Position numbers and translations under genes: made by a program. Shown here in pieces: positions 32,703 through 42,144 of a stretch of 64,000 nt of DNA. The first letter of the stretch is position 1; each line of letters opens with the position of its first letter. Source of the stretch: an uncultured Phascolarctobacterium sp. (GTDB taxonomy: Bacteria; Bacillota; Negativicutes; Acidaminococcales; Acidaminococcaceae); the NCBI RefSeq assembly GCF_900753045.1, contig NZ_CAADXO010000043.1:34458-98457 (forward strand). The letters are read 5' to 3'. Under the pieces are notes generated by a model, which did not search any database, had not been told where the DNA came from, and saw only the letters and a list, made by a program, of their open reading frames with translations.

Positions 32703-34559
32703 ATGTTGAAAATGAACCGAAAAAAAGTTGCCGCTTTATTCATGATTTTGGGAATTTTGCCTCAAAGCGTAAGCTTTGCAGCAGAAAAGCTGGATCAATA
32801 TAATTTAGATGAAATTGTTGTAACAGCTTCTCAGGAGAAAATTAAGCAGGAGCTGAATACTCCCGCTACTACCGAAATTTTCACTGCGGAAGATATTAAA
32901 AACTACAACGGCAGCAACGTACAGGAAGTACTGGAATATGCAGCGGGCGCAATTGCCGCTCAACCTACCGGTGTGGGCTCTACATTTGGTATGAGAGGTC
33001 TGACCGGCGCAAGCCGTAACCCGACTATCCTGGTTGACGGTGTTCCTTTAAATATGCAGGGCTTTGGTAACCTGGACGCTATTCCTGTTAATGCTGTGGA
33101 AAGAATCGAGATTATCCGCGGTACCGGCGCAGTTCTCTATGGCACCGATACCCTGACCGGTGTTATCAATATCATTACCAAGCAGTCCCAACAAATTTCT
33201 GCAAGTGCAGGATACGGCAGCAGAGGCAAGCGCCTGGCTACCTTGAATGTAAGCGACAGCAAATTCGGTATGGCATATACTCATGACAGAATTGCGGAAC
33301 GCAACTGGTACACTGCGAAGAAAACATCTCAAGGCAAGTGGATGGAGAAAAACAGTGTTATGTTAAAGTACAAACCTAATGATAATTTATCTATGAGATA
33401 TATGCTGACTGATAATCAGAATGATTACGATAAGTTTAAAGCTTTAAAGAAGACCGGCTCCAATGAAACCAATATCGTATTCCATGACCTTAATGTAGCA
33501 TATAATAATAAAGGCCTTGATGTTACCGTATTCGGCCAAAAGCGCAGATACAAAAATGATGCCTATAACGCAGCTTATGAGCTGATGCCCAAGAGTTCCC
33601 TGCGCAGAACAAGCTGGAACTATGGCGTAGACGCTAAATATAATTTTGATATTGGTAAGTTTAACATTACTACCGGTGCGGAAATGGCTTTGGAAGCAGA
33701 TTCTCATGGTAACGTTAAAGGTACCTCCTTCGGTCTGGACATGATTAAACGTCACAGAAAGGCTGTATATATCCAGGCTGTTGACAACATGACCGATAAA
33801 ACAACCTTATCCTTCGGCGGCCGTGAAGTAATGTATGACGATATGAAAAATGAATTTCTGCCGTCCTTACAATTACTGCACAAGCTGAACAATAAGGATA
33901 CCGTATTCCTGAACGTCAACAAATCCTTCCGTATGCCTACCATCGGTGACCAATATTCCGACAGCGATTCTATGATTTTCAATGATAACCTTGGTCCCGA
34001 AACCGGCTGGAACTATGAAATCGGCTGGAAGAAGCTTTTGTCTCCCCGCGAATTCTTAAAGGTTTCTTTGTATCATCTGGATATCAGTAACAGAATCTTT
34101 ACCCAGAAAATCGACGATGACCACAGCATGGTTGTCAATGCCAATAAATTCAAAAACACCGGCTTAGAGGTTTCCTATGAAGGCATTTTGAGCGACCACT
34201 GGAGCTTCAAGACCTCTGTTGCATATTCCAATCCTAAGCAGATTGATAAACCGGGTGCCGATTTCAGAAACTGCGATGATAAATTGCTGATCAACAGCGT
34301 TCTTGGCTATAAAAACGGTAAGTTAGCCACCAACCTGTTGCACCAATATGCTGCTATGCGTTATCTGTCATATGCACCGTATTCCGGCAATGGCATCAAG
34401 CAATATCTGAGCTTTAATGCTACATATCAGTTTGATAAAGAAAACAGCGTGAAGTTTGCAGTCAATAACATTCTGAACAGAACCGAAGAGATGGCTGCTT
34501 CCAGAGGCTGCCTGCTGCCGTACCGTGACTGGTTCATTACTTATGAAAGAACATTTTAA
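32703..34559 (+). CDS. TonB-dependent outer-membrane receptor 2
   Basis: 618 residues: a signal peptide (to about VSFA), TonB-box region DEIVVTASQEKIKQE, plug with TILVDGVPLNMQG and LYGTDTLTGVINIITK, and a barrel ending DWFITYERTF. It is smaller than receptor 1 (756) and its loops differ, so the ligand probably differs too. ATG 32703 is used with AGGAGG 13 nt upstream; an in-frame ATG at 32712 is an alternative. It is driven by the MerR-type promoter and followed by a binding lipoprotein. It has no TonB/ExbBD of its own and would borrow the set at 21.9-23.7 kb. Confidence 0.92.
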   Translation: MLKMNRKKVAALFMILGILPQSVSFAAEKLDQYNLDEIVVTASQEKIKQELNTPATTEIFTAEDIKNYNGSNVQEVLEYAAGAIAAQPTGVGSTFGMRGLTGASRNPTILVDGVPLNMQGFGNLDAIPVNAVERIEIIRGTGAVLYGTDTLTGVINIITKQSQQISASAGYGSRGKRLATLNVSDSKFGMAYTHDRIAERNWYTAKKTSQGKWMEKNSVMLKYKPNDNLSMRYMLTDNQNDYDKFKALKKTGSNETNIVFHDLNVAYNNKGLDVTVFGQKRRYKNDAYNAAYELMPKSSLRRTSWNYGVDAKYNFDIGKFNITTGAEMALEADSHGNVKGTSFGLDMIKRHRKAVYIQAVDNMTDKTTLSFGGREVMYDDMKNEFLPSLQLLHKLNNKDTVFLNVNKSFRMPTIGDQYSDSDSMIFNDNLGPETGWNYEIGWKKLLSPREFLKVSLYHLDISNRIFTQKIDDDHSMVVNANKFKNTGLEVSYEGILSDHWSFKTSVAYSNPKQIDKPGADFRNCDDKLLINSVLGYKNGKLATNLLHQYAAMRYLSYAPYSGNGIKQYLSFNATYQFDKENSVKFAVNNILNRTEEMAASRGCLLPYRDWFITYERTF

Positions 34560-34581
34560 TTAAATGCTTTGAAGGTGAATA

Positions 34582-35502
34582 ATGAAAAAGCTTTTTCTGG
34601 TAATAATGGCATTAGCCTTGTTATTAGTCACCGGTTGCGCCAAGGATTCCTTGTCCTCGCAGGAGCAGGGCAGCGGTTATACCGTTGTTGATGCCAGAGG
34701 CAAGAAGATAACCTTTGCATCAGCACCTAAAAGAATAGTTTGCTTAAATTACAGCGCTACAGATATTTTAACGGACCTTATACCGACAGACCGGATCATT
34801 GCTACAGATATGTGGGCAAGGGAAGAGGATTTGTCGAACTGCTACGAAAAGCTGAAGGGTATACCTGTATGCGAAAATAATCCCGAGCAGATTATGAAAT
34901 TTAAACCGGATATTGTTATTCTGACTGACGGCAGAGCCAACGAGCTGGCGGACACGCTTGACAGTGTCGGCATCAAGACCTGTGTCTTGCGTCAGCCCAA
35001 GACTATACAGGAAATTCCTGATTACATTAAAATTGTGGGCGAGGTAGCAGATAATAAGGCTGCTGCCAACAGCCTGGCAGAAAAGGTTGCCGCATATCTT
35101 AAGGATTCTACCGAAGGACAGAAGATTGAAAGTGTTCTGCTGATTCATCCTAACGGCGGTATCGGCCAAAAGGGCTCAATGCCTGCTAGCATCTGCGAAG
35201 CATGTAATATTGAAAATCTGGCTGCAAAATACGATTTCCCGCAGTCATCTTATCTCAGCAAGGAACAGATTATTGCTATGAATCCCAAAAGACTGATTGT
35301 ATTGGACTGGTCCTTTGGCGGACAACATAAAAATGCCGAGATACGCAAGGAAGAAATTTTGAATGATCCCAGCTATCAGACTGTTTCTGCTGTGCAGAAC
35401 GGGAAGGTTGTTATTGTACCGATGAAATATATGCATTGCTCCAGTCAGTATGTGATGAAGAATCTGGAAGAATTAAAACGTATTATGCGCACTACCCTAT
35501 AA
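34582..35502 (+). CDS. Metal-chelate/cobalamin-type substrate-binding lipoprotein
   Basis: 306-residue BtuF/FecB-class protein with a lipoprotein signal (LLVTGC, Cys19). YTVVDARGKKITFASAPKRIVCLN opens the first lobe; the second lobe ends with KNLEELKRIMR. It lies 22 bp after receptor 2. No permease or ATPase accompanies it, so it likely feeds the FecCD/ATPase pair at 16.8-18.6 kb or an outside one. Ligand unknown. Confidence 0.88.
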   Translation: MKKLFLVIMALALLLVTGCAKDSLSSQEQGSGYTVVDARGKKITFASAPKRIVCLNYSATDILTDLIPTDRIIATDMWAREEDLSNCYEKLKGIPVCENNPEQIMKFKPDIVILTDGRANELADTLDSVGIKTCVLRQPKTIQEIPDYIKIVGEVADNKAAANSLAEKVAAYLKDSTEGQKIESVLLIHPNGGIGQKGSMPASICEACNIENLAAKYDFPQSSYLSKEQIIAMNPKRLIVLDWSFGGQHKNAEIRKEEILNDPSYQTVSAVQNGKVVIVPMKYMHCSSQYVMKNLEELKRIMRTTL

Positions 35503-35507
35503 TATAA

Positions 35508-35550
35508 AAACAAGCAGTGAACTACGAAAAATAGTTCCTGCTTGTTTTTT
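35508..35550 (+). terminator. Terminator after binding lipoprotein 2
   Basis: AAACAAGCAG pairs with CTGCTTGTTT, with an inner GAACTA/TAGTTC stem, then TTTTTT. Confidence 0.9.
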
Positions 35551-35583
35551 AGAATATGGAAATATATGGTATGGGGAAAGTTT

Positions 35584-35619
35584 ATGTTCAAAACATTTCC
35601 CAACTATTACAAAACATAA
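35584..35619 (+). pseudogene. Fossil of the ABC exporter start (11-codon frame) before NifH-like copy 2
   Basis: ATG 35584 encodes MFKTFPNYYKT then stop, against MFKTFISYYKPYKG at 28319. The preceding bases also match (TTTAGAATAT, GGAAAG-TTTATG), including the ribosome site. It is therefore what remains of an exporter gene deleted from this copy. It might still be translated as a leader peptide 12 bp ahead of NifH-like copy 2. Confidence 0.75.
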
Positions 35620-35631
35620 AAGGAGAAGGTT

Positions 35632-36396
35632 ATGAGAAAAATTGCAATTTACGGTAAGGGCGGTATCGGCAAATCCACCACCACCTCCAATTTATCGGCA
35701 GCACTGGCCTTAAAGGGCTACAAGGTTATGCAGGTAGGCTGTGACCCGAAGAGTGACAGCACCAAAAACCTTATGGAGGGCAAACGCATTCCGACAGTAT
35801 TGGAGCAATTAAAGGAAAAGGGAGAGTCCTTGAAGCTGGAAGATATTGTTTTTGAAGGCTTCGGCGGCGTCCTGTGCGTAGAGGCCGGCGGACCTACTCC
35901 TGGCATCGGCTGCGCAGGCCGCGGTATTATTTCTGCTTTTGAAAAACTGGCAGAGCTGGAGGCCTTTGAAACCTATAAGCCTGACATCGTTATCTATGAC
36001 GTATTGGGTGACGTAGTCTGCGGCGGCTTTGCTATGCCTATTCGCGGCGGCTACGCACGCGAGGTATTCATTGTATCCTCCGGTGAAATGATGGCCCTCT
36101 ATGCGGCAAGCAACATTGCCCAGGCAATCAAAAACTTCGGCCGTCGCGGTTATGCACGTTTAAAGGGCATCATCCTCAACGCCAAAAACATTGAGAAAGA
36201 GCAGGAGCTGGTAGCCAAGGCTGCGGAGGAAATCGGTACCGAGGTTGTGCAGTACGTTCCGCGCAGCGGCGATATCCAGATTGCCGAAAATCAGGGCGGT
36301 ACTGTCAGTGAATTTGTTAAGGATTCTCCGATGGTACAGGTATATAATGAGCTGGCCGAGCGTGTTTTGGAGCTCAGCGAGGACGAAGAGGAATAG
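35632..36396 (+). CDS. NifH-like reductase, copy 2
   Basis: 254 residues, differing from copy 1 at about ten positions only (for example KEKGESLK for KAKGEALK, ELSEDEEE for AMSEDEEE). P-loop, DPKSD, Cys94, Cys130 and DVLGD are all kept. ATG 35632 follows AAAGGAGAAGG. It could serve both catalytic subunit sets. Many differences at DNA level are synonymous, so selection has held the protein nearly constant since duplication. Expression may depend on read-through from receptor 2 or on an unseen promoter near 35550-35600. Confidence 0.93.
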   Translation: MRKIAIYGKGGIGKSTTTSNLSAALALKGYKVMQVGCDPKSDSTKNLMEGKRIPTVLEQLKEKGESLKLEDIVFEGFGGVLCVEAGGPTPGIGCAGRGIISAFEKLAELEAFETYKPDIVIYDVLGDVVCGGFAMPIRGGYAREVFIVSSGEMMALYAASNIAQAIKNFGRRGYARLKGIILNAKNIEKEQELVAKAAEEIGTEVVQYVPRSGDIQIAENQGGTVSEFVKDSPMVQVYNELAERVLELSEDEEE

Positions 36397-36405
36397 GAGA
36401 AAAAG

Positions 36406-37767
36406 ATGGATTTACAAGAAAAGGCAAGGCGCAAGCTGCAGGAAAAACTGAGCGGGCCGCCGCAGGCTGTTGGTATGGATGGCAACGAGCTTTTAGGACG
36501 TCTGAACCGTTTAAGCAAGGTGCAGACCATTAAGGATATTCCCCAACTGACAACAGCACTCTTCCCAGGCACCCACTGTCCGCTGATGGGTGCAACTATG
36601 ATTGCCGGCGGCATCAAGGATTGCCTGCTGGTTATCGTGGGTACGGACGAATGCAGCTATTATACCAAAAGTCTGACTCTCAGCGACCGCTACGGCGGTA
36701 TTAACGGACGTTGTGTTTCGGTAGTGTTGAACAGTCATGATGTGACCTTCGGCAGTGCCGAAAGCATGCACAAGGCGTTTAAAGAGATTGTGTCGGAATA
36801 TCAGCCTAAATGCGTAATGCTTGTGACTACCTGCGTTATTGAGGTTATCGGTGATGATTATGACGTGATTGCCGAGGAGCTGACAAAGCAATATAATATT
36901 CCGGTAATGGCGGTGCATACAGAGCACTTTAAGTGCGAGGACCATTTTCCCGGCTTTGAGCGCGCCATTACTGCCTGCCAAAGCATTATGCAGCCGCAGA
37001 AATGTGATGGCAGTGTAAATGTTTTGGGACAGCGCTTCGGTGATTTTGCGGATACGGAGCTGTATGTGCTGCTGACAAAGGGCGGCGTGAAAATAGGTGT
37101 ACAGCTGTCCAGTGGCTGCACAAGTGACGATATCCGTCGCGCTCCGGCAGCAAAGGTCAATATTGTTGTCAATGATATTGCCTTGCCGTTGGCGCAGAAG
37201 ATGCAGGAGCAGTATGGCATTCCATATGTTTACTTCAACCGTTTTGCCGCGCCGGAAAAGATTTTACAGGCATATCAGCATCTGTTTGACTATCTGGAGC
37301 TGCCGCTGCCTGCTGAGGTCGGTGTGATGTTTGACGAATGCAAGGCGCTGGAGCAGGAAACTGTGCCTTTTGTGCAGGGAGTGCCGTATATTTTCGGCAA
37401 TACTCAGTATGATTGCTTCGAACTCAACAGCTATCTGTGCAGGTTGGCAATGGTGCCGCTGCTGATTCAGAGCAATAAGTTGTGTGAGGAGCATTTTACG
37501 GATATCGAAAGCATTTTGGCAACCACCGACCCATATGTCTGCAAGGCAGCTAATATTGCGCCATTGCAGTATGTTTATGATGTACTGCATCCGTGGATTT
37601 ACATAGGACATGAGTTTGGCGAACGTTTGCGACGCAAGGGTATTGCACAGCTGCACAGTGATCCGGCAGGCAAAATGCTGGGCTTTGAATGCAACACCTT
37701 CCTGCTGAAAATCCTGAAGCAGGCTGTGGCGGATGCGAAAAAATTCAGAGAGGAGGCAGGCCTGTGA
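36406..37767 (+). CDS. NifD-like catalytic subunit, copy 2 (short N-terminus)
   Basis: 453 residues. Same cysteine ligands as copy 1 (Cys58, Cys83, Cys143) and the same HTEHFKCEDHFPG patch, but it begins MDLQEKARRKLQEKLSGPPQ, lacking the Met-rich 50-residue extension. It differs from copy 1 most at the N-terminus and in scattered surface positions (LCRLAMVPLLIQ against LCSLGLVPQLIQ). Stop overlaps the next start. Same expected complex; possibly a different substrate or a different expression condition. Confidence 0.9.
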   Translation: MDLQEKARRKLQEKLSGPPQAVGMDGNELLGRLNRLSKVQTIKDIPQLTTALFPGTHCPLMGATMIAGGIKDCLLVIVGTDECSYYTKSLTLSDRYGGINGRCVSVVLNSHDVTFGSAESMHKAFKEIVSEYQPKCVMLVTTCVIEVIGDDYDVIAEELTKQYNIPVMAVHTEHFKCEDHFPGFERAITACQSIMQPQKCDGSVNVLGQRFGDFADTELYVLLTKGGVKIGVQLSSGCTSDDIRRAPAAKVNIVVNDIALPLAQKMQEQYGIPYVYFNRFAAPEKILQAYQHLFDYLELPLPAEVGVMFDECKALEQETVPFVQGVPYIFGNTQYDCFELNSYLCRLAMVPLLIQSNKLCEEHFTDIESILATTDPYVCKAANIAPLQYVYDVLHPWIYIGHEFGERLRRKGIAQLHSDPAGKMLGFECNTFLLKILKQAVADAKKFREEAGL

Positions 37768-38987
37768 GCTTAGTAAGATTTTTACCGACGCCGTCGGACA
37801 GAATGGGAATCATCTGGAGCCTTCTGGCTGTACAAGGAGCAATTGTGCTGGAGTACGGCCCTGCAGGCACCACGCATTACAGCATGGGCTTATACGGAGG
37901 CCTGGGCTTGCGCTTTCAAAACCGCCTCTTCACCACGCATATGAGCGAGGACGATGTTGTCATGGGCGACGTAACACGTCTGGAGGATGCGCTTGTCGAA
38001 CTGGATAAGAGCTATGCGCCGAAGGTTATCTTCATCGTAGCTTCTTCCGTAACTGCCGTCATAGGCACCGACATCAATGGCGTCTGCCGTTATATGCAAA
38101 ACGAGGTCAAGGCTAAGCTCATAGCCTTTGATCAGGGCGGTTTCCGCGGTGATTACAGTATCGGTTTGGCGGAAACGTATAAGCTGCTTGTGCGTAATCT
38201 GCCCCAAAAGGGCGTGGCACAGGAGTCCGGTATTTACAATATAATCGGTGCTTCTGTGTGGCGTTACCGTATGGAAAGCGATGTCTGGGAGATAAAGAGT
38301 TTGCTGAGCGAAGCGCTGGGACTGAGCTGTAATGCCTGCCTTTGCTGCGACACGAGCGTAGAGGAGCTGGAGGATATGGGCCAGGCTCAGGTGAATATTG
38401 TGCTCGGCAACGAAGGTCTTGCTGCTGCCAGATATCTGCAGGAAAAATTCGGTACGCCGTATGTTTACGCTGTTCCCTATGGTTACAGCGGCACGCTGAG
38501 CTTTTTGAAGCAGGTTGGAGATGCGGTAGGCAGGGAGCCGGATTCTATGGTGTTGCTACGCCTGCAAACGAAGGAAAAGAGCCTTTCCAGACTCGTTATT
38601 TTCACTATGATGGGCAACAACAAGCCAAGGAAGGCTGTAGTTAAGGGCGATTATGATTTGGTACATGGCGTGAGTGCCTTTCTGGAGCAGGGCGGCATCA
38701 CTGTGCTGCACAAAATGTGTGCACACAGCCTGAAGGCGATTGCTGAGCCGGCGGCAGACGTGGAATCCTACGCTGAGGAAAGCGATTGGCTGCAGATAAT
38801 TCGTGGGCTGCAGGATACGCTTATTTTGGCGGATGATGTGGCACTGCTGCAGGCGGATGCCGGTAATACGAAGGTGCTCATCAGCGCACCGTTTATGAAT
38901 AGCGCTGTGGCAACGCATTTGCCGTTTATGGGCGAAAGGGGAGCGGATTACCTGTTTGAGCGGATGCAGGCGTATTGCAGAAGATAA
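37764..38987 (+). CDS. NifK/NifE-like subunit lacking cluster cysteines, copy 2
   Basis: 407 residues, start GTG 37764 overlapping the NifD-like stop exactly as in copy 1. YGPAGTTHYS and ASSVTAVIGTD again replace the cysteine motifs, and the CxxCxCC cluster (SCNACLCCDTS) is kept. The region 255-290 is diverged: eight Met in copy 1 become three here (LLRLQTKEKSLSRLVIF). The first 100 codons are nearly the same DNA as copy 1, which suggests gene conversion or recent duplication with local divergence. Confidence 0.88.
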   Translation: MSLVRFLPTPSDRMGIIWSLLAVQGAIVLEYGPAGTTHYSMGLYGGLGLRFQNRLFTTHMSEDDVVMGDVTRLEDALVELDKSYAPKVIFIVASSVTAVIGTDINGVCRYMQNEVKAKLIAFDQGGFRGDYSIGLAETYKLLVRNLPQKGVAQESGIYNIIGASVWRYRMESDVWEIKSLLSEALGLSCNACLCCDTSVEELEDMGQAQVNIVLGNEGLAAARYLQEKFGTPYVYAVPYGYSGTLSFLKQVGDAVGREPDSMVLLRLQTKEKSLSRLVIFTMMGNNKPRKAVVKGDYDLVHGVSAFLEQGGITVLHKMCAHSLKAIAEPAADVESYAEESDWLQIIRGLQDTLILADDVALLQADAGNTKVLISAPFMNSAVATHLPFMGERGADYLFERMQAYCRR

Positions 38988-39028
38988 AAAAATAGCGCAC
39001 GCTATTAAAGCATGCATTGAGAATAAAG

Positions 39029-39069
39029 AAAACCCATGTCCTGCCGATTTCGGCGTGACATGGGTTTTA
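39029..39069 (+). terminator. Terminator after nitrogenase-like set 2
   Basis: AAAACCCATGTC pairs with GACATGGGTTTT and encloses GCCGATTTCGGC. Homologous to 30111-30152. It faces the convergent RND pump gene, which ends 28 bp further on. Confidence 0.9.
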
Positions 39070-39096
39070 GTAATTTCTTATAAACCAATCTCAGCT

Positions 39097-42000
39097 CTAT
39101 TCTGCTTTAACCTTAAACACAATCGCATACAGCACCGGCAGTACCACCAGCGTCAGCAGCGTTGCACCTGTCAGGCCGCAGGCAATAGCCACAGCCATTG
39201 CATTCCAGAACTGGCTGGCGAACATCGGAATCAATCCCAGTACCGTAGTGAAGGCCGCCAGCATAATCGGGCGGAAACGCACAATCGCCGATTCCGTAAT
39301 CGCTTTGGCAGGCTCCATCCCGGCATCAAGATGCTGCTGAATCTGGTCAACCAGCACCATACTGTTACGGATAATCGTACCGGTGAGTGCCAAAATACCC
39401 AGCTCAGCCATAAAGCCTAATGCGGAATTGAAAAGCAGCAGGCCGAAGATAACACCGATTATGCCCATCGGCGCCGTCAGCATAATAACCAGCAGCTTGC
39501 GGATATCCTGCATCTGCAGCATAATCAGAACGACAATCAACAGCAGCATCAGCGGTATAGGCTTTATCAGATAATTCAATGTATCGTTACTGTCCTCCAG
39601 CGAACCGCCGACCTCGATGCTCATGCCGGCAGGCAGCTCCTTGCGCAGGGGCTCCAGCTCCTTATACACCTGCTTGGTAACATCGTTGCCGGTAACGCCG
39701 TCAACAATACCGCCGTTGACGGTAATCGTAGGACGCAGATTGCGGCGCCAGATGATATTATCCTCGCTGATGTAATCCAGATGCGCGATTTGTGACAGCG
39801 GCACAGCGCCCTTGCTTGTAGGAATGGAGATAGTTTCCAACTGCGAAATATCTGCGCGCTGGTCAGGCTGCAGGCGGAAAACGATACCAATCTGCTGGTC
39901 GCCCTCCAGATAGGTTGCCACGGTATAACCGGATACCTGGGCCTGCAGAGCGTTGGCCACAGTCTGGCGTGTGAGCCCCATTTGCAGCAGCTTGTCATTG
40001 TCGACCTTCAGCTTAACGGCGTTGGTCTGCTCCAACCAGTCAAGACGTGTCATGTTGACGTATGGGTTGGCGGCCATCACCTTGCGCACCTTCTGCGCAT
40101 ATTCCTTAACCTGCGCATCGCTGTTGCCGCTGACGCGGATCATAACAGGATAGGGGGCAGGCGGACCGAGCGGAATCGAGCGGGAGTAAACAATAGCCTC
40201 CGGCAAATGCTCGGCAGCCAGCTCGCTGATGCGCTTCTCCAGCTTTTTGCGGTCCTCAACGCTCTTGGCCACAACTACGAGCTGTGCATAGTTATCGCGC
40301 GGCTGTACCGGGTCGATTACCAGCACAAAGCGCGGTGCGCTTTCGCCTACGTATGTGGAAACGTGGTCTAATTCTTTATCGTCCTTAATCAGATTCGTCA
40401 GCTTGCGTGCTGCGGCATCTGTAGTTTTAATCGAACTACCCTCAGGCATATTAAGCTCTACCAACAGCTCCGGACGTACGGAGGCGGGGAAGAATTCCTG
40501 GCTGACGAAGCGCAGCATGAACATGGACAGGCCCAGCATCGCCAGCGTAATGCCGATAACCGTAATGCGGTGTCCCAAGGCCCAGTGCAGCAGCTTGCGG
40601 AAGGCGCGGTAGAAGCTGTTGTCATAAGATTCCTGCTTGATAACTGTAGGACGTATCCATTCATAGCCCAATACCGGCGCCAAGGTTGCGGAAACAAGCC
40701 AGGACAGCATCAGTGTTACGGTCATAACCGGGAAAAGGCTGTAGGCAAATTCCGAAGCGCTGGCCTTGGAAAAGGCAATCGGCATAAAGCCGAGGCAGGT
40801 AATGGTGGTGCCTGTCAAAAGCGGCCAGGCGCAGGTTTTGAAGGCATAGGAGGCTGCTTCCTTACGCGGCATGCCTTCGGACATTTTTACCTCCATCAGC
40901 TCAACGACGACGATGGCATCATCGACGAGCATACCAAGGGAAACAACCAGTGCGCCCAGGGATACCTTATGCAAATCGATGCCCAAGGCAAACATGGCGC
41001 AGAAGGAGCCTAACAAAATCAGCGGAATGCAGCAGGAAATTACGTAACCGCTGCGGCGCCCGAGTGTCATCAGGCTGACTACCAGCACGATGATAATCGC
41101 CTCATAAAGGCTTTCGGAGAATTCGCTGATGGATTTTTTTACGACCTCAGGCTGGTTGGCAACCTGATTAAGCTCCAGTCCCAGCGGCAGCTCCTTTTGG
41201 ATGCGGGCGATTTCCTTGGCCAGATTTTCGCCAAGCTTAATGTTATCGCCGCCGTCCTCCATAGAAAGAGCAATGCCGACTGCGGGCTTGCCGTTATAGT
41301 ACATCATTGTTTCCGGCGGGTCTGCATAACCGCGGGTGATGGTTGCGATATCGCCCAAGCGGAAGACACGGCCGTTGGCATTGATGGGAATGGCAGCAAT
41401 ATTTTCCACGCTGTCGGGACTGCCGGTAATGCGCAGGTAGGAGTTGGCTGTGTCGGCCTCAATCATACCGCTGGCATTAATCGAGGTCTGTGCCTTGATG
41501 GTGCTGGCGATGCTGTTGATATCCAGTCCCAGCTGTGCCAGCTTGGCGGTTTGCATCTGCACGAAAATTTTCTCCGGCTGCACGCCTACCAGCTCAACCT
41601 TTTTGACATCAGGCACGCTGAAGAAGTCCAGCTTAATTTTTTCGGCGTATTTACGCATATCCTCATAGGTATAGCCGTCACCGGTAATTGCGTAGATATT
41701 GCCGTAAACATCATCAAAACGGTCGTTATAAAACGGGCCTACGGTACCCGAAGGCAAGTCCTTCTTGCCGTCGTTGACGATGTTGCGCAGCTCTAGCCAG
41801 CGCTGACGTACCGTGTTGCCGGCAACCTCATCCTTGAGCGCTACCGTAATAACGCAGACGCCGGGGCGCGAATAGCTGGTGATTTTCTTAACCTGCGGCA
41901 GACTTTGAATCTGCTTTTCCAACGTATTTGTCAGATGCATCTCGACATCCTTGGCGCTGGCACCGGGCCAGGCTGCGGATACTACCATCTGCTTGACGGC

Positions 42001-42144
42001 AAAGCTGGGGTCCTCGCTGCGGCCGAGCGATTTAAAGGAAAACATACCCATAATCAACACAAGCACAGCGAAGAAATAAACTAACTGGCGATGGTTAATA
42101 GCCCATTCTGCCCAGTTGGCATGATGCTTTTCATTGTTTGACAT
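39097..42144 (-). CDS. RND-family efflux permease (HAE1-like)
   Basis: 1015-residue proton-driven inner-membrane exporter. Twelve membrane helices and two large periplasmic loops fit the AcrB/MexB fold. The TM4 proton-relay pair is in GMLVDDAIVVVELMEVKM, and the second half has the matching SLTGTIIRNSMVLVD-type helix. It overlaps its adaptor gene by 1 bp. No outer-membrane channel gene is adjacent, so a shared TolC-like protein must be encoded elsewhere. Substrates are unknown. Confidence 0.95.
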   Translation of the reverse strand: MSNNEKHHANWAEWAINHRQLVYFFAVLVLIMGMFSFKSLGRSEDPSFAVKQMVVSAAWPGASAKDVEMHLTNTLEKQIQSLPQVKKITSYSRPGVCVITVALKDEVAGNTVRQRWLELRNIVNDGKKDLPSGTVGPFYNDRFDDVYGNIYAITGDGYTYEDMRKYAEKIKLDFFSVPDVKKVELVGVQPEKIFVQMQTAKLAQLGLDINSIASTIKAQTSINASGMIEADTANSYLRITGSPDSVENIAAIPINANGRVFRLGDIATITRGYADPPETMMYYNGKPAVGIALSMEDGGDNIKLGENLAKEIARIQKELPLGLELNQVANQPEVVKKSISEFSESLYEAIIIVLVVSLMTLGRRSGYVISCCIPLILLGSFCAMFALGIDLHKVSLGALVVSLGMLVDDAIVVVELMEVKMSEGMPRKEAASYAFKTCAWPLLTGTTITCLGFMPIAFSKASASEFAYSLFPVMTVTLMLSWLVSATLAPVLGYEWIRPTVIKQESYDNSFYRAFRKLLHWALGHRITVIGITLAMLGLSMFMLRFVSQEFFPASVRPELLVELNMPEGSSIKTTDAAARKLTNLIKDDKELDHVSTYVGESAPRFVLVIDPVQPRDNYAQLVVVAKSVEDRKKLEKRISELAAEHLPEAIVYSRSIPLGPPAPYPVMIRVSGNSDAQVKEYAQKVRKVMAANPYVNMTRLDWLEQTNAVKLKVDNDKLLQMGLTRQTVANALQAQVSGYTVATYLEGDQQIGIVFRLQPDQRADISQLETISIPTSKGAVPLSQIAHLDYISEDNIIWRRNLRPTITVNGGIVDGVTGNDVTKQVYKELEPLRKELPAGMSIEVGGSLEDSNDTLNYLIKPIPLMLLLIVVLIMLQMQDIRKLLVIMLTAPMGIIGVIFGLLLFNSALGFMAELGILALTGTIIRNSMVLVDQIQQHLDAGMEPAKAITESAIVRFRPIMLAAFTTVLGLIPMFASQFWNAMAVAIACGLTGATLLTLVVLPVLYAIVFKVKAE

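Noticed and set aside
24103..38987. Genuine nitrogen-fixation (nif) cluster
   Set aside because: NifH-like residues are conserved, but nifB, the nifE/nifN pair, and molybdenum genes are absent, one component 1 subunit lacks cluster cysteines, and neighbours are iron-chelate uptake genes.
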